A stretch of 45,562 nucleotides of DNA from Fuerstiella sp. (GTDB lineage: Bacteria; Planctomycetota; Planctomycetia; Planctomycetales; Planctomycetaceae): positions 1 to 45,562 of the forward strand of contig JABABI010000003.1 of assembly GCA_014238335.1 (NCBI GenBank), given 5' to 3'. Under the pieces are notes generated by a model, which saw only the letters and a program-made list of their open reading frames with translations, did not search any database and was not told the DNA's origin. Position 1 is the stretch's first letter. Each line of letters opens with the position of its first letter. Shown piece by piece: positions 27,146-35,272 of the stretch. The translations under genes were made by a program, and so were the position numbers.

Positions 27146-28708
27146 TCAATCGGGAATGGGCGTCTGCGGCGTATTGCCAGGCAGGATCGCAGGAGGGGAT
27201 TCCGAGTCTTGCGGAGTGGGGCTCAAAGCAGGCGGTATGGCGGGGACTGAGGACCGGGGAGCGTTCTCTGATTCTGCCGGTCTGCCAGGATCGGGCAGAG
27301 TCAGAACGTCCGGATTCGCAGGATTAGGCGGATTGTCCTGGCTTCCAGTCCGCTCCACATCAACCGGGGCCCCGGGAGCATCGACCGTACCAGCATTGTT
27401 GACTGTCGATGGTGGCACTGCAAAAGCTGGCAGGTCATTAAGATCCCGGTTGTGGTGAGTCTCGCTAAACGTTTTCCGCATCTCACCGTGCAGCGTATCC
27501 GGCAGACCATTTTTCGAAGCGACCGCAAGCAACTCCTGCGCCACACCGGTATACCCGAGCAAATGTTGAAACGCTGCTGTCAGCATCAGCCGATCCGTGG
27601 AATTGGGACGTTCCTGAAGCCATTTCCAGAGCAGATCATTCTGAACACTCGCGGCTGTGTAGACACCGTCTCCAAACAGCAGACCGCCGGAAATCCAGGC
27701 CCTGGCATGGTCGTCGTTGTCCAGATGCATCGCGGACTTCAAGCTAACGGCTGCATCCGAGAACCGCTGCTGAGCCAGCTGCGCCCATGCCAGCCGCAGC
27801 CACGAGGCGCGACGGGACGGAGCGCTCTCTGCGGCGGTTTTATAGTGGCTTTCGGCAGATGTGTAGTCCCGTCGGCGAAATGCCATGTCACCCGTCGTCT
27901 GACTTCTCAGGCTGCGAATAAACTCGACGACTCCGACTTCGGCCTGTTGTTCTGTAGAGATTTTGATCGGGAATTCATCTGCAATCGGAAGCCGATCCAC
28001 CGGCATAACCGGCGACACACTCGTTCCGTCCTCCGGCAGGATGGGAACTGCGGGGTAGGGCACCGGTATGGGGGGAGGAAAAGAATGAGGTGCCGGTCCG
28101 GGAATCTCCACGCCGGACAAACCGCCATACGGCGACACAACTGCAGGAGCAACGATTCCACCGCCCCGGGGACCATAACCTGGTGGGTACCGAATGGGCT
28201 GTCCGCGTCCGATTCGAGCCTGGTCGTACGGGTGTATATGGCCTGGATACGTGGCACCTGATTGAATTTCGTGATGGACGTCGGGATAGCCGCCGCCGTA
28301 GGGGCTGCTGTAGTTGTACACGGGTGGCACAGTGTAGCTGGGTACTGGCGGCACAGAATAGTTTGCTCTGTGCGGTGGTGAAGAATACGTGCGAACCCTC
28401 ATGTTGGACGGCGAATCGACTTGTGGAACGCTGTATTGAGCGCCGGCATAGCCCCGAACGCCACCCCGTCGTGAAGACGGCATCGGCCCCGGAACCACAA
28501 CGCGAACACCCGACCGACGACCTGCCCCGGGGCCACCACGCCGGTCAAACACCATTCCTCCGGGCTCGATCTGCCCGGGAAATGCGACAGCAGCGTCAAC
28601 GTTGGGTCGACCAGGACCCTGAACGACCTGACTCCAGGCATTGCTGCAGAAATCCAGACTTCCAGCCACACAGCACACGATGAGCACACGAAACTGTAAC
28701 CGAAACAT
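27146..28708 (-). CDS. Secreted proline/glycine-rich protein with TPR-like repeats
   Basis: I start at ATG 28708 (MFRLQFRVLIVCCVAGSLDF), a signal peptide, giving 520 residues. Residues about 30-210 are low-complexity and rich in Pro, Gly, Tyr and Arg (YSVPPVPSYTVPPVYNYSSP). Residues about 250-400 are helical and TPR-like (AFRRRDYTSAESHYKTAAES, AWAQLAQQRFSDAAVSLKSA, MLTAAFQHLLGYTGVAQELL). The tail is Pro-rich again. It was not assigned to a named family. The composition suggests a protein of the planctomycete cell surface, and the TPR part suggests protein-protein contacts. The function is unknown. Confidence 0.75.
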   Translation of the reverse strand: MFRLQFRVLIVCCVAGSLDFCSNAWSQVVQGPGRPNVDAAVAFPGQIEPGGMVFDRRGGPGAGRRSGVRVVVPGPMPSSRRGGVRGYAGAQYSVPQVDSPSNMRVRTYSSPPHRANYSVPPVPSYTVPPVYNYSSPYGGGYPDVHHEIQSGATYPGHIHPYDQARIGRGQPIRYPPGYGPRGGGIVAPAVVSPYGGLSGVEIPGPAPHSFPPPIPVPYPAVPILPEDGTSVSPVMPVDRLPIADEFPIKISTEQQAEVGVVEFIRSLRSQTTGDMAFRRRDYTSAESHYKTAAESAPSRRASWLRLAWAQLAQQRFSDAAVSLKSAMHLDNDDHARAWISGGLLFGDGVYTAASVQNDLLWKWLQERPNSTDRLMLTAAFQHLLGYTGVAQELLAVASKNGLPDTLHGEMRKTFSETHHNRDLNDLPAFAVPPSTVNNAGTVDAPGAPVDVERTGSQDNPPNPANPDVLTLPDPGRPAESENAPRSSVPAIPPALSPTPQDSESPPAILPGNTPQTPIPD

Positions 28709-28950
28709 CAGAGAACACCCTCGTCCAGGAGCAACACACAAGACCCTGATGCTATTATTGCCGCCCTGCTTCGGGTTGCCGACAGAAACAATATCGTAAG
28801 ATCGGGAAGTCCGATTACGTGACAGTTCTAACGGTCGACGTCCTCCGACAGGTCAGTTCACGCAGCCTGGCGCTGTTGGTCCGATGATGCGTGCCACCTT
28901 TTTGTGTGCTACGGTTGCGACCTCTAATCAGCTGCCGCGATCCCCCGACC

Positions 28951-29946
28951 ATGCCCGAAGTCTCCGTCATTCTGCCTGTCTTTAATGCGGAAACAACGAT
29001 CACGCGGGCGGTCGATTCAATTCTGCAGCAGGCGGCAGTGGATCTGGAACTGATCGTGGTCGATGACGGATCAACGGACGGCACGTTATGCGCGCTGGAA
29101 TCTACGCGTGACAATCGTCTGAAAATTCTCCATAGAGGTCACGAAGGAGTGGCTGCAGCCAGCAATGCCGGCCTGAAAATCGCCCAGTCGGCCATCATCG
29201 CGCGGATGGACGCAGACGATTACGCCTATCCCCAGAGACTGCAGAAACAAATCGCCATCCTGCAACAACATTCTCTGGATGTCGTCGGCTGCCGGGTCAG
29301 AATTCTGAATGCAGACAACACTGCCTCCGAAGGCCTGCAGCGTTACGAACGCTGGATTAATGAGGAGACGATAACACCGCAGCAGATTCTCGCTCTCAGG
29401 TTCGTTGAATTCCCACTGGTCAATCCCACGATTCTGGCCCGCCGGGAATACTTTGAGATTGGATTTTCCGACAATGAGTTTCCGGAAGACTATGACCTGT
29501 TACTGACTGCCGCGGCGCGAGGAATGAAATTCGGGAAAGTGAGTGATGTCTTATTTGACTGGCTGGACCATCCGTCGCGTCTGACTCGCACTGACGACCG
29601 ATACAGCAACGACGCATTCATGAACTGTCGCCGAAAACATCTGCTGGACGGTCCGTTCCGCCATGCCAGTGTCGTGGACCTCTGGGGCGCCGGCCAGACT
29701 GGCAAACCGTGGCTGCGGTGGCTGCAGCAACAGCAGATCGAAGTGCGCCGGGTGTACGAAGTCCATCCACGAAAAATCGGCGATACCATTCACAACGTCC
29801 CTGTCATTGATGGTGAAGAAATGTTCTCTGCTGACGGCACTCTGCTGCTTGTTGCTGTCGGTGCTGACGGAGCAAGGGCCCAGATTTATGAGCACATCAT
29901 GAAGTTTGGCTACGTTCCTGGTGAGGACACGTGGTTTGTTGCCTAG
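28951..29946 (+). CDS. Family 2 glycosyltransferase with extra C-terminal domain
   Basis: The start is ATG 28951 (MPEVSVILPVFNAETTITRA), which places the GT2 fold at the very N-terminus. The enzyme has VVDDGSTDGTLCALE, ARMDADDYAYPQRLQKQI (the DxD-type metal site) and NEFPEDYDLLLTAAARG. After residue 250 comes a separate segment (VVDLWGAGQTGKPWLRWL, then VPVIDGEEMF and LLLVAVGADGARAQIYEHIM), which resembles a nucleotide-binding Rossmann fold of the kind appended to some planctomycete GT2 proteins. It probably adds a sugar to an exopolysaccharide or glycan on the cytosolic face. There is no membrane helix. It stops 14 bases before the convergent creatininase gene. Confidence 0.88.
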   Translation: MPEVSVILPVFNAETTITRAVDSILQQAAVDLELIVVDDGSTDGTLCALESTRDNRLKILHRGHEGVAAASNAGLKIAQSAIIARMDADDYAYPQRLQKQIAILQQHSLDVVGCRVRILNADNTASEGLQRYERWINEETITPQQILALRFVEFPLVNPTILARREYFEIGFSDNEFPEDYDLLLTAAARGMKFGKVSDVLFDWLDHPSRLTRTDDRYSNDAFMNCRRKHLLDGPFRHASVVDLWGAGQTGKPWLRWLQQQQIEVRRVYEVHPRKIGDTIHNVPVIDGEEMFSADGTLLLVAVGADGARAQIYEHIMKFGYVPGEDTWFVA

Positions 29947-29960
29947 CCCTCGCCACCTCA

Positions 29961-30677
29961 TCACTTGAAAAACGGAGGAATCTCAGCCGTTTCCGTCCCC
30001 CCGATCATTCCCTCGACAAACCGTGCGACCCGTTCGACCGTGCGACCGATCAACTCCGCACCGGATTCTGCTGTCGCCGTTGCCGGTTCGGGATCCGGCT
30101 GATCCGACACGGCGTCCAAACGAACGTTTTCCGGAAATGCAGCCTGCGCAAATGCAGTTTCGAATTCCTGTGCGTGGCCGGGAATTCTTTTCGTTTCCAG
30201 CAGTTCGGCGTCCTCGGACGTGAGCACATCCCAGTACGGGAGAAAGTGCAGGTTGACCTGAAATCGTCGCAGCATCTGATCCCAGACTCCATTGCAGGGC
30301 ACGATATTTCCGCCGTGACCGTTCAGCACCAGCACGTTTGTGAATCCAGCCCGGACCACGCTGTCGATCAGATCGCCCAGGACAGCCAGAAATGTTGCCG
30401 GAGACAGTGTCAGGGTCCCCGGGTGCTTCATGTGGTGTTCGCTGATCCCGGCCATCACTCCCTGAGCCACCAGCACTGACGGCGACAGCGTTCTGGCAAC
30501 CTCGATCGCGATGTGGTTCGCGCTGCGCCAGTCGTGTTCCATGGCCAGGTGTTCGAGATGCTGTTCGATGGCCGCGACGGGAATAATGCAGGCTTTCAAT
30601 TCGCCGCTGTTCATTCGTGTTCGAAACTCGCGTCGACTATGCTTGTGCAGCAGCAGCAGTTGGTCGTCGTGTGCCAT
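29961..30677 (-). CDS. Creatininase family amidohydrolase
   Basis: The start is ATG 30677 (MAHDDQLLLLHKHSRREFRT) with AAGGAT upstream, giving 238 residues. Metal-binding motifs are E38 and H40 with D49 in AAIEQHLEHLAMEHDWRS, the H121-containing LVLNGHGGNIVP, and a late Glu in GHAQEFETAFAQ. GVMAGISEHHMKHPGTLTL is also typical. Members hydrolyse cyclic amides or N-formyl groups. The substrate here is unknown. It is divergent from the enolase-superfamily gene with only 31 bases between start codons, so the two promoters must overlap the opposite genes, which suggests co-regulation. Confidence 0.88.
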   Translation of the reverse strand: MAHDDQLLLLHKHSRREFRTRMNSGELKACIIPVAAIEQHLEHLAMEHDWRSANHIAIEVARTLSPSVLVAQGVMAGISEHHMKHPGTLTLSPATFLAVLGDLIDSVVRAGFTNVLVLNGHGGNIVPCNGVWDQMLRRFQVNLHFLPYWDVLTSEDAELLETKRIPGHAQEFETAFAQAAFPENVRLDAVSDQPDPEPATATAESGAELIGRTVERVARFVEGMIGGTETAEIPPFFK

Positions 30678-30708
30678 GGTTTTATCCTTTTTGTGAGTGA
30701 GGACGGGA

Positions 30709-32085
30709 ATGATTGCGAATCGACGTGAGTTTCTGAAGCGAAGCGGCCGTTTTTTTTCTGTGACCGCTCTTGCCGCGAGCAGTCGTCGGGGTGTTTTTGC
30801 CCACGGGACTGCCGTCAACGAAAAACATTTCGAAGTTGTGAGTGTCGACCGTACAACCGTCAAACTGGAGTTCCGACCCACGCCGCGACGCAACATGGAT
30901 CGCGAGATACCACACTGGCAATACATAGAATTGTGCCGTGTCCAACTCAAGTCCGGTCATGTCGGCACCGGCGAAACGATGCTGTACTACACGTGGGGCG
31001 TACCTTCGGAACAGGACATCAATCGCGCGATCGGAAAAAATGCCATCGAATTGATGTGGGATGACACTCTGGGCGCCGGGCTGCAAATGGCGTTATTTGA
31101 CGCTGTTGGCCGAACAGCTCAGGTTCCCGTCCACGCGCTACTGGGCCGTCAGATCCACAGTACGACTCCATTGAGCTGGTGGAATATTGATACCTCAGCA
31201 ACGGACATGGCGTCCGAGTGCCAGGAAGCACTGCGACTGGGATACATGTCTTACAAGACAAAAGGTCGTCCATGGTTTGATATCTTTCAACAGCTTGAAA
31301 CAGCAACGGTCAACCTGCCGAGCGACTTCAAGATCGACATGGATTTCAACAACACGTTGCTGACGGCCGAGCAGGGGCTGCCAATCATCAGAAAAATCTC
31401 CCGGTACCCACAGGTCGATATCTACGAAACACCGATTCCCCAAAGCGACGTTGAGGGAAACCGTCGCATCTGTGACGCAACACGAGTTCAAATTGCGATG
31501 CACTACGGGAATCCTGCTCCTCGAACGGTCGTGGAGTCAGGCTGTTGCGATGGATTTGTTGCGGGGCACGGTGCAACAGAACTAGTGGCCGCCGGAAATT
31601 TCTGCGAAGAAGTCGAGATGCCGTTCTGGCTGCAGCTGGTCGGGGCCGGAATGACAGCAGCGTTTTCTCTGCACTTCGGCGGAGTGCTGCAGCAGGCTCG
31701 ATGGCCCGCAGTCAACTGCCACCAGTTGTTTGAAAATGACTTACTGGCGACTCCGATCACGCTTACCAATGGACATGCAACGGTGCCCAACGGCCCTGGC
31801 ATTGGTTACGAATTGGACTGGGACGCTGTGGAGAAACTGAAGGTTGCCAAACCGATCGCACGTCCCGAACCTGAGCGACTGATCGAAACAACCTGGACCA
31901 GTGGTCGTCGTATGTATACGGCCAACAACGGCAAAGTGAATTTCATGCTGACGGCTGCCAACCAGGGAAAGTATCCATATTACGAAACCGGAGCCGATAC
32001 ACGTTTGCTGCCCAACGACGGAACCGATCAGTGGCGGCAGTTGTACAACCGTGCCCGCCGCGAAGGACCGATCGAAGCTAAGTAG
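30709..32085 (+). CDS. Tat-exported enolase-superfamily (mandelate racemase/muconate lactonizing-like) enzyme
   Basis: I start at ATG 30709 with GAGG just upstream. A GTG at 30697 would add four residues. The N-terminus (MIANRREFLKRSGRFFSVTA) is a clear Tat signal. The 458-residue protein has the superfamily capping domain and a barrel with the lysine motif YMSYKTKGRPW, the metal-binding segment FKIDMDFNNTL, then DIYETPIPQSDVEG and ATRVQIAMHYGN. Such enzymes abstract the alpha-proton of an acid sugar. Substrate not known. Planctomycete genomes carry many exported members. Divergent partner: the creatininase-like gene. Confidence 0.88.
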   Translation: MIANRREFLKRSGRFFSVTALAASSRRGVFAHGTAVNEKHFEVVSVDRTTVKLEFRPTPRRNMDREIPHWQYIELCRVQLKSGHVGTGETMLYYTWGVPSEQDINRAIGKNAIELMWDDTLGAGLQMALFDAVGRTAQVPVHALLGRQIHSTTPLSWWNIDTSATDMASECQEALRLGYMSYKTKGRPWFDIFQQLETATVNLPSDFKIDMDFNNTLLTAEQGLPIIRKISRYPQVDIYETPIPQSDVEGNRRICDATRVQIAMHYGNPAPRTVVESGCCDGFVAGHGATELVAAGNFCEEVEMPFWLQLVGAGMTAAFSLHFGGVLQQARWPAVNCHQLFENDLLATPITLTNGHATVPNGPGIGYELDWDAVEKLKVAKPIARPEPERLIETTWTSGRRMYTANNGKVNFMLTAANQGKYPYYETGADTRLLPNDGTDQWRQLYNRARREGPIEAK

Positions 32086-32148
32086 GGTATGTTTGCCTTG
32101 TCTTTACCCACATTTACATCGTCACGACGAGACGAGACGAAAGCAGAT

Positions 32149-32172
32149 ATCCGTGGGCGTCAGCCCACGGAT
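32149..32172. terminator. Hairpin between convergent enolase and DUF1501 genes
   Basis: ATCCGTGGGC and GCCCACGGAT are exact 10-bp reverse complements around GTCA, in the 114-base gap between two convergent genes. No T-tract follows. The CGTGGG...CCCACG type recurs between genes in planctomycete genomes and may be a REP-like element as well as a terminator. Confidence 0.55.
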
Positions 32173-32199
32173 TGTGTGTTTACCACGCAGCCTCATCGG

Positions 32200-33537
32200 C
32201 TACAGCAGGCATTCGTGCAGCACTCGGCCCTCTGAGACGGGCATGGGGCGGGCAAGACGATCGTGAATAGTCGTGTCCCGACGTATGCCCAGCGACTGCC
32301 ACATCGTGGCCAGCACATCCGCAGGACTGACCGGTGAAGACAAAACTTCGGCCCCCTTCGAATCACTGGCCCCCATGACCATGCCGCCGTGAATCCCTCC
32401 TCCGGCCACTACGGTCGAATAAACATTGGGCCAGTGATCCCGTCCGGCTCCCTTGTTAATCTGAGGCGTTCGGCCGAACTCACCGGCGTTGATGACCATG
32501 GTGGTATCCAGCAGGCCACGGTCTTTGAGGTCCGCCACCAGGGTGGCAAAACCACGATCGATTTCCGGAACAATTTGCTTGTACCGCCCCTCCAGACCAC
32601 CGTGCGTGTCCCACTTCTGGTTGAATTCGTTGAACGCAACAAACTGCACTCCGGCTTCCACCAGTCGTCGAGCCAGCAGCAGCGACTGGCCAACTCGATT
32701 ACGCCCGTAGCGATCACGAACAGCGTCAGGTTCTGCAGACAGGTTCAGCGCCTTGCGAATGGTGCCGCCGGTGACCAGATCATAGGCCACCTGCTGCAGG
32801 TGATCCTGTCGCTGACTGACCTCCCGCTCAAGATACGCCGCGGCCGAGTCCAGCTGGCGAGCAAGACCGATGCGAGTACTCATGCGACTGCCGTTGACTC
32901 CGTCCGGCAGTGACAGCGACAGGGGACGATAGTCCTTTTTCGAAGGATCCCCTTCCAGCAGAAACGGGTCGCGAACGCTGCCCAAAAAACCGGCAAATTG
33001 ACCGGGCATCCTGTTCGATGGTCCGGGAATACTAAGCCAGTTGGGTAACGACACACATCGCGGCACGCGATCCGTGGAGCTGAGTGGTCGCAGTTGATTC
33101 AGAATACCTCCCGGCCCGGGGAAATCGTCGCCGTGTGCTTCGCGATCCCGGTCCTGTTGTTTTGTGGATCCCGTGAGTGTGATGTATGTACCTGCGATGT
33201 GGTTTGTGAACTTGTGCGTCATTGATCGGATGACGCATAGTTCATCCGCTACACCGGCGGACTGAGACATAAGTTCGCCAAATTCCATGCCCGGCACAGT
33301 GCTGGAGATTCGTTGAAACGGACCTCGAATCTCAGCCACGGCCTGCGGCTTCGGGTCCCATAAATCAATCTGACTGAGTCCTCCCTGCAGCATCATAAAA
33401 ATGCAACTGCCGCGGTGCGGTGCGGTGCGGACATCATCTCCCAACGACGTCGCTGTGCCCAGTATACTGACGGCACCAATGCGCAGGACCTCGCGACGGC
33501 GCAGAAGTTCAGACGCTGGCTGTGACATGGCGTTCAT
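32200..33537 (-). CDS. DUF1501 family protein
   Basis: The 445-residue protein opens with a Tat-like twin-arginine segment (LLRRREVLRIGAVSILG) and shows the DUF1501 signature: CIFMMLQGGLSQIDLWDPKP, GMEFGELMSQSAGVADELCV, FVAFNEFNQKWDTHGGLEGR, VINAGEFGRTPQINKGAGRD and HWPNVYSTVVAGGGIHGG. The fold is sulfatase/alkaline-phosphatase-like. The family is exported and almost always sits beside a DUF1549/DUF1553 cytochrome-type gene, which is absent here. Neighbours are a convergent enolase-superfamily gene and, upstream on the same strand, a Gfo/Idh/MocA oxidoreductase. The biochemical role of the family is not established. Confidence 0.92.
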   Translation of the reverse strand: MNAMSQPASELLRRREVLRIGAVSILGTATSLGDDVRTAPHRGSCIFMMLQGGLSQIDLWDPKPQAVAEIRGPFQRISSTVPGMEFGELMSQSAGVADELCVIRSMTHKFTNHIAGTYITLTGSTKQQDRDREAHGDDFPGPGGILNQLRPLSSTDRVPRCVSLPNWLSIPGPSNRMPGQFAGFLGSVRDPFLLEGDPSKKDYRPLSLSLPDGVNGSRMSTRIGLARQLDSAAAYLEREVSQRQDHLQQVAYDLVTGGTIRKALNLSAEPDAVRDRYGRNRVGQSLLLARRLVEAGVQFVAFNEFNQKWDTHGGLEGRYKQIVPEIDRGFATLVADLKDRGLLDTTMVINAGEFGRTPQINKGAGRDHWPNVYSTVVAGGGIHGGMVMGASDSKGAEVLSSPVSPADVLATMWQSLGIRRDTTIHDRLARPMPVSEGRVLHECLL

Positions 33538-33677
33538 CTGTGGGCGTTGCGTTAAAGGGGTGTTGACGGAGACTCTCAGGTCAGGAATGGAGATAGTAAC
33601 ACATGCCTGCGGTCGACGTGAACCTTTCTGTGGTGATCTGCATGCAATTCATCCCGGCAGGTATTCGCTCGTCACCG

Positions 33678-34988
33678 CTATGCTGCACCAAGGATGTCAA
33701 ATCCGTCCGCGTTCAGAAGTGCAGTCACTGGTGTGCCACGCCCCGCCTGAAAGCACTCGTGATTCTTTTCCGCAACAACAGAGGCCGCCTCAATCACCTG
33801 CACAATATCGCGCTGGCTGGCTGCCGTCGGATAGCTGTCTGCCAGAACGTCCATCGATTCGCCAAGCATTCGCCGACGAATAATCGCCAGCAGGCCGGCC
33901 GCGATGGAGGCCTTGCCGTAACCAAAAATTTCCAGGTTGCCGCCGTGATGCCTGATGCGACCCCCGAAGGACGGATTACGAGTTCGCGATCCGTCACCAA
34001 TGATGGCCTCCCGATAACCGCGTTCCTGTTGATCCACCATACCGCGACCGTAGATGCCATAGAGTTCGATTTCCTGGTTCACGGCGCCTTCGAACTCCTC
34101 GGGGTTAACCCAGTTGTTGTTGTAGTCTCCTCGCATGCCGTTGTCGTACGTCACAGCGACGTCAATGCTGTCCCAGGTGTTGATGGGCCCCTGTCGCTTA
34201 AATGATGCCGCGTCCACTCCACGACGACGAGCGATCTCCTGGTGGTGATCGTCCCAGTGCAACAGCAGATTCTTCTGCCCGGTTGCGAAGACGGACACGG
34301 GCTTCACATTCATGTAGTGATGCACCACGTCCAGCCAGTGGCAACCCACATACGCGAAGGGATTGCTCTCCTCCGCCCATGCAAAAATTTCCGTGCTGAC
34401 TTCCAGAGGCTCCTCCAGCACAGCGCGAATTCGGTTGATGGGGCCGTATTGCTCCGGTGCCTTCGTCATCATTTCCCGCACAAAAGGGTCGTATCTCTTG
34501 TGCATATCCACGGCGACGATTCGCTGTAATTGGGCCGCCGTGTCGATGATCCGGTCAGCATCGCGAGTAGTCAGACACAACGGCTTTTCCGTCACCACAT
34601 CGACCCCCGCGGCCAGGGCCGCCAGAATCGGTTCAACGTGCACGTTGTCAGGCGTCGCCACGAACAGAACGTCCGGCCGGTGTCGGTTCAGAATGTCCTG
34701 CCAGACGGCGTCACCGTAACAGGCATCGATGGGGTGGTCCGGGAATTCCTGTGCAAACCAGTCAACAATACGCCCGGCGGTGCCGCTCTTCTCACTGCGA
34801 GTTCCGACAGCACAGACGTCGATTTCGACACCAGCGACGGCCGGCGCCAGGTGGCTCATGCCAATGCTGGTGAGAGAACCGGCGATGCCCCCGCGCATAA
34901 AATCCTTGAAGCTTTGACCAATAATTTCATCGAAAAACATGCCGCCGCCGATAATGGCGACTTTCAGTGGACGCGTGCAAGAAGTCAT
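33678..34988 (-). CDS. Gfo/Idh/MocA family NAD-dependent oxidoreductase
   Basis: I favour ATG 34988 (MTSCTRPLKVAIIGGGMFFD) because an AGGA lies about 12 bases upstream. ATG 35009 would add seven residues. The protein (436 residues) has the dinucleotide loop GGGMFFDEIIG, the segment DVLFVATPDNVHVEPILAAL, and the catalytic lysine motif VVTEKPLCLTTRDAD, followed by the alpha/beta substrate domain. It should oxidise or reduce a sugar or inositol. It has no clear Tat signal, so it is probably cytosolic, in contrast to the exported neighbours. A 140-base gap separates it from DUF1501. Confidence 0.93.
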   Translation of the reverse strand: MTSCTRPLKVAIIGGGMFFDEIIGQSFKDFMRGGIAGSLTSIGMSHLAPAVAGVEIDVCAVGTRSEKSGTAGRIVDWFAQEFPDHPIDACYGDAVWQDILNRHRPDVLFVATPDNVHVEPILAALAAGVDVVTEKPLCLTTRDADRIIDTAAQLQRIVAVDMHKRYDPFVREMMTKAPEQYGPINRIRAVLEEPLEVSTEIFAWAEESNPFAYVGCHWLDVVHHYMNVKPVSVFATGQKNLLLHWDDHHQEIARRRGVDAASFKRQGPINTWDSIDVAVTYDNGMRGDYNNNWVNPEEFEGAVNQEIELYGIYGRGMVDQQERGYREAIIGDGSRTRNPSFGGRIRHHGGNLEIFGYGKASIAAGLLAIIRRRMLGESMDVLADSYPTAASQRDIVQVIEAASVVAEKNHECFQAGRGTPVTALLNADGFDILGAA

Positions 34989-35272
34989 GGGGATGAATTG
35001 TCCTGTCATGGACACAACTGTTCTGGAGGGAGTACGAAAAATATTCAATCCGGGATAGCCTACACGAACTCATGGCCACCATCCACCATGGCAACGGTGA
35101 CTGACATACAGCGCTCAGGTAATAGCGACAGACGTGGCGACCACGTAACGTCTGCAATCCAAAGACGTGACCTCTTCACTGCGGGCTGCGCGAGCGGCGG
35201 TGGACTATTCTATTCGGGCAGCAACGGACAGAAATTCGACCGACCGCTTCACGAGTTCGCCGCCAGCTATAA

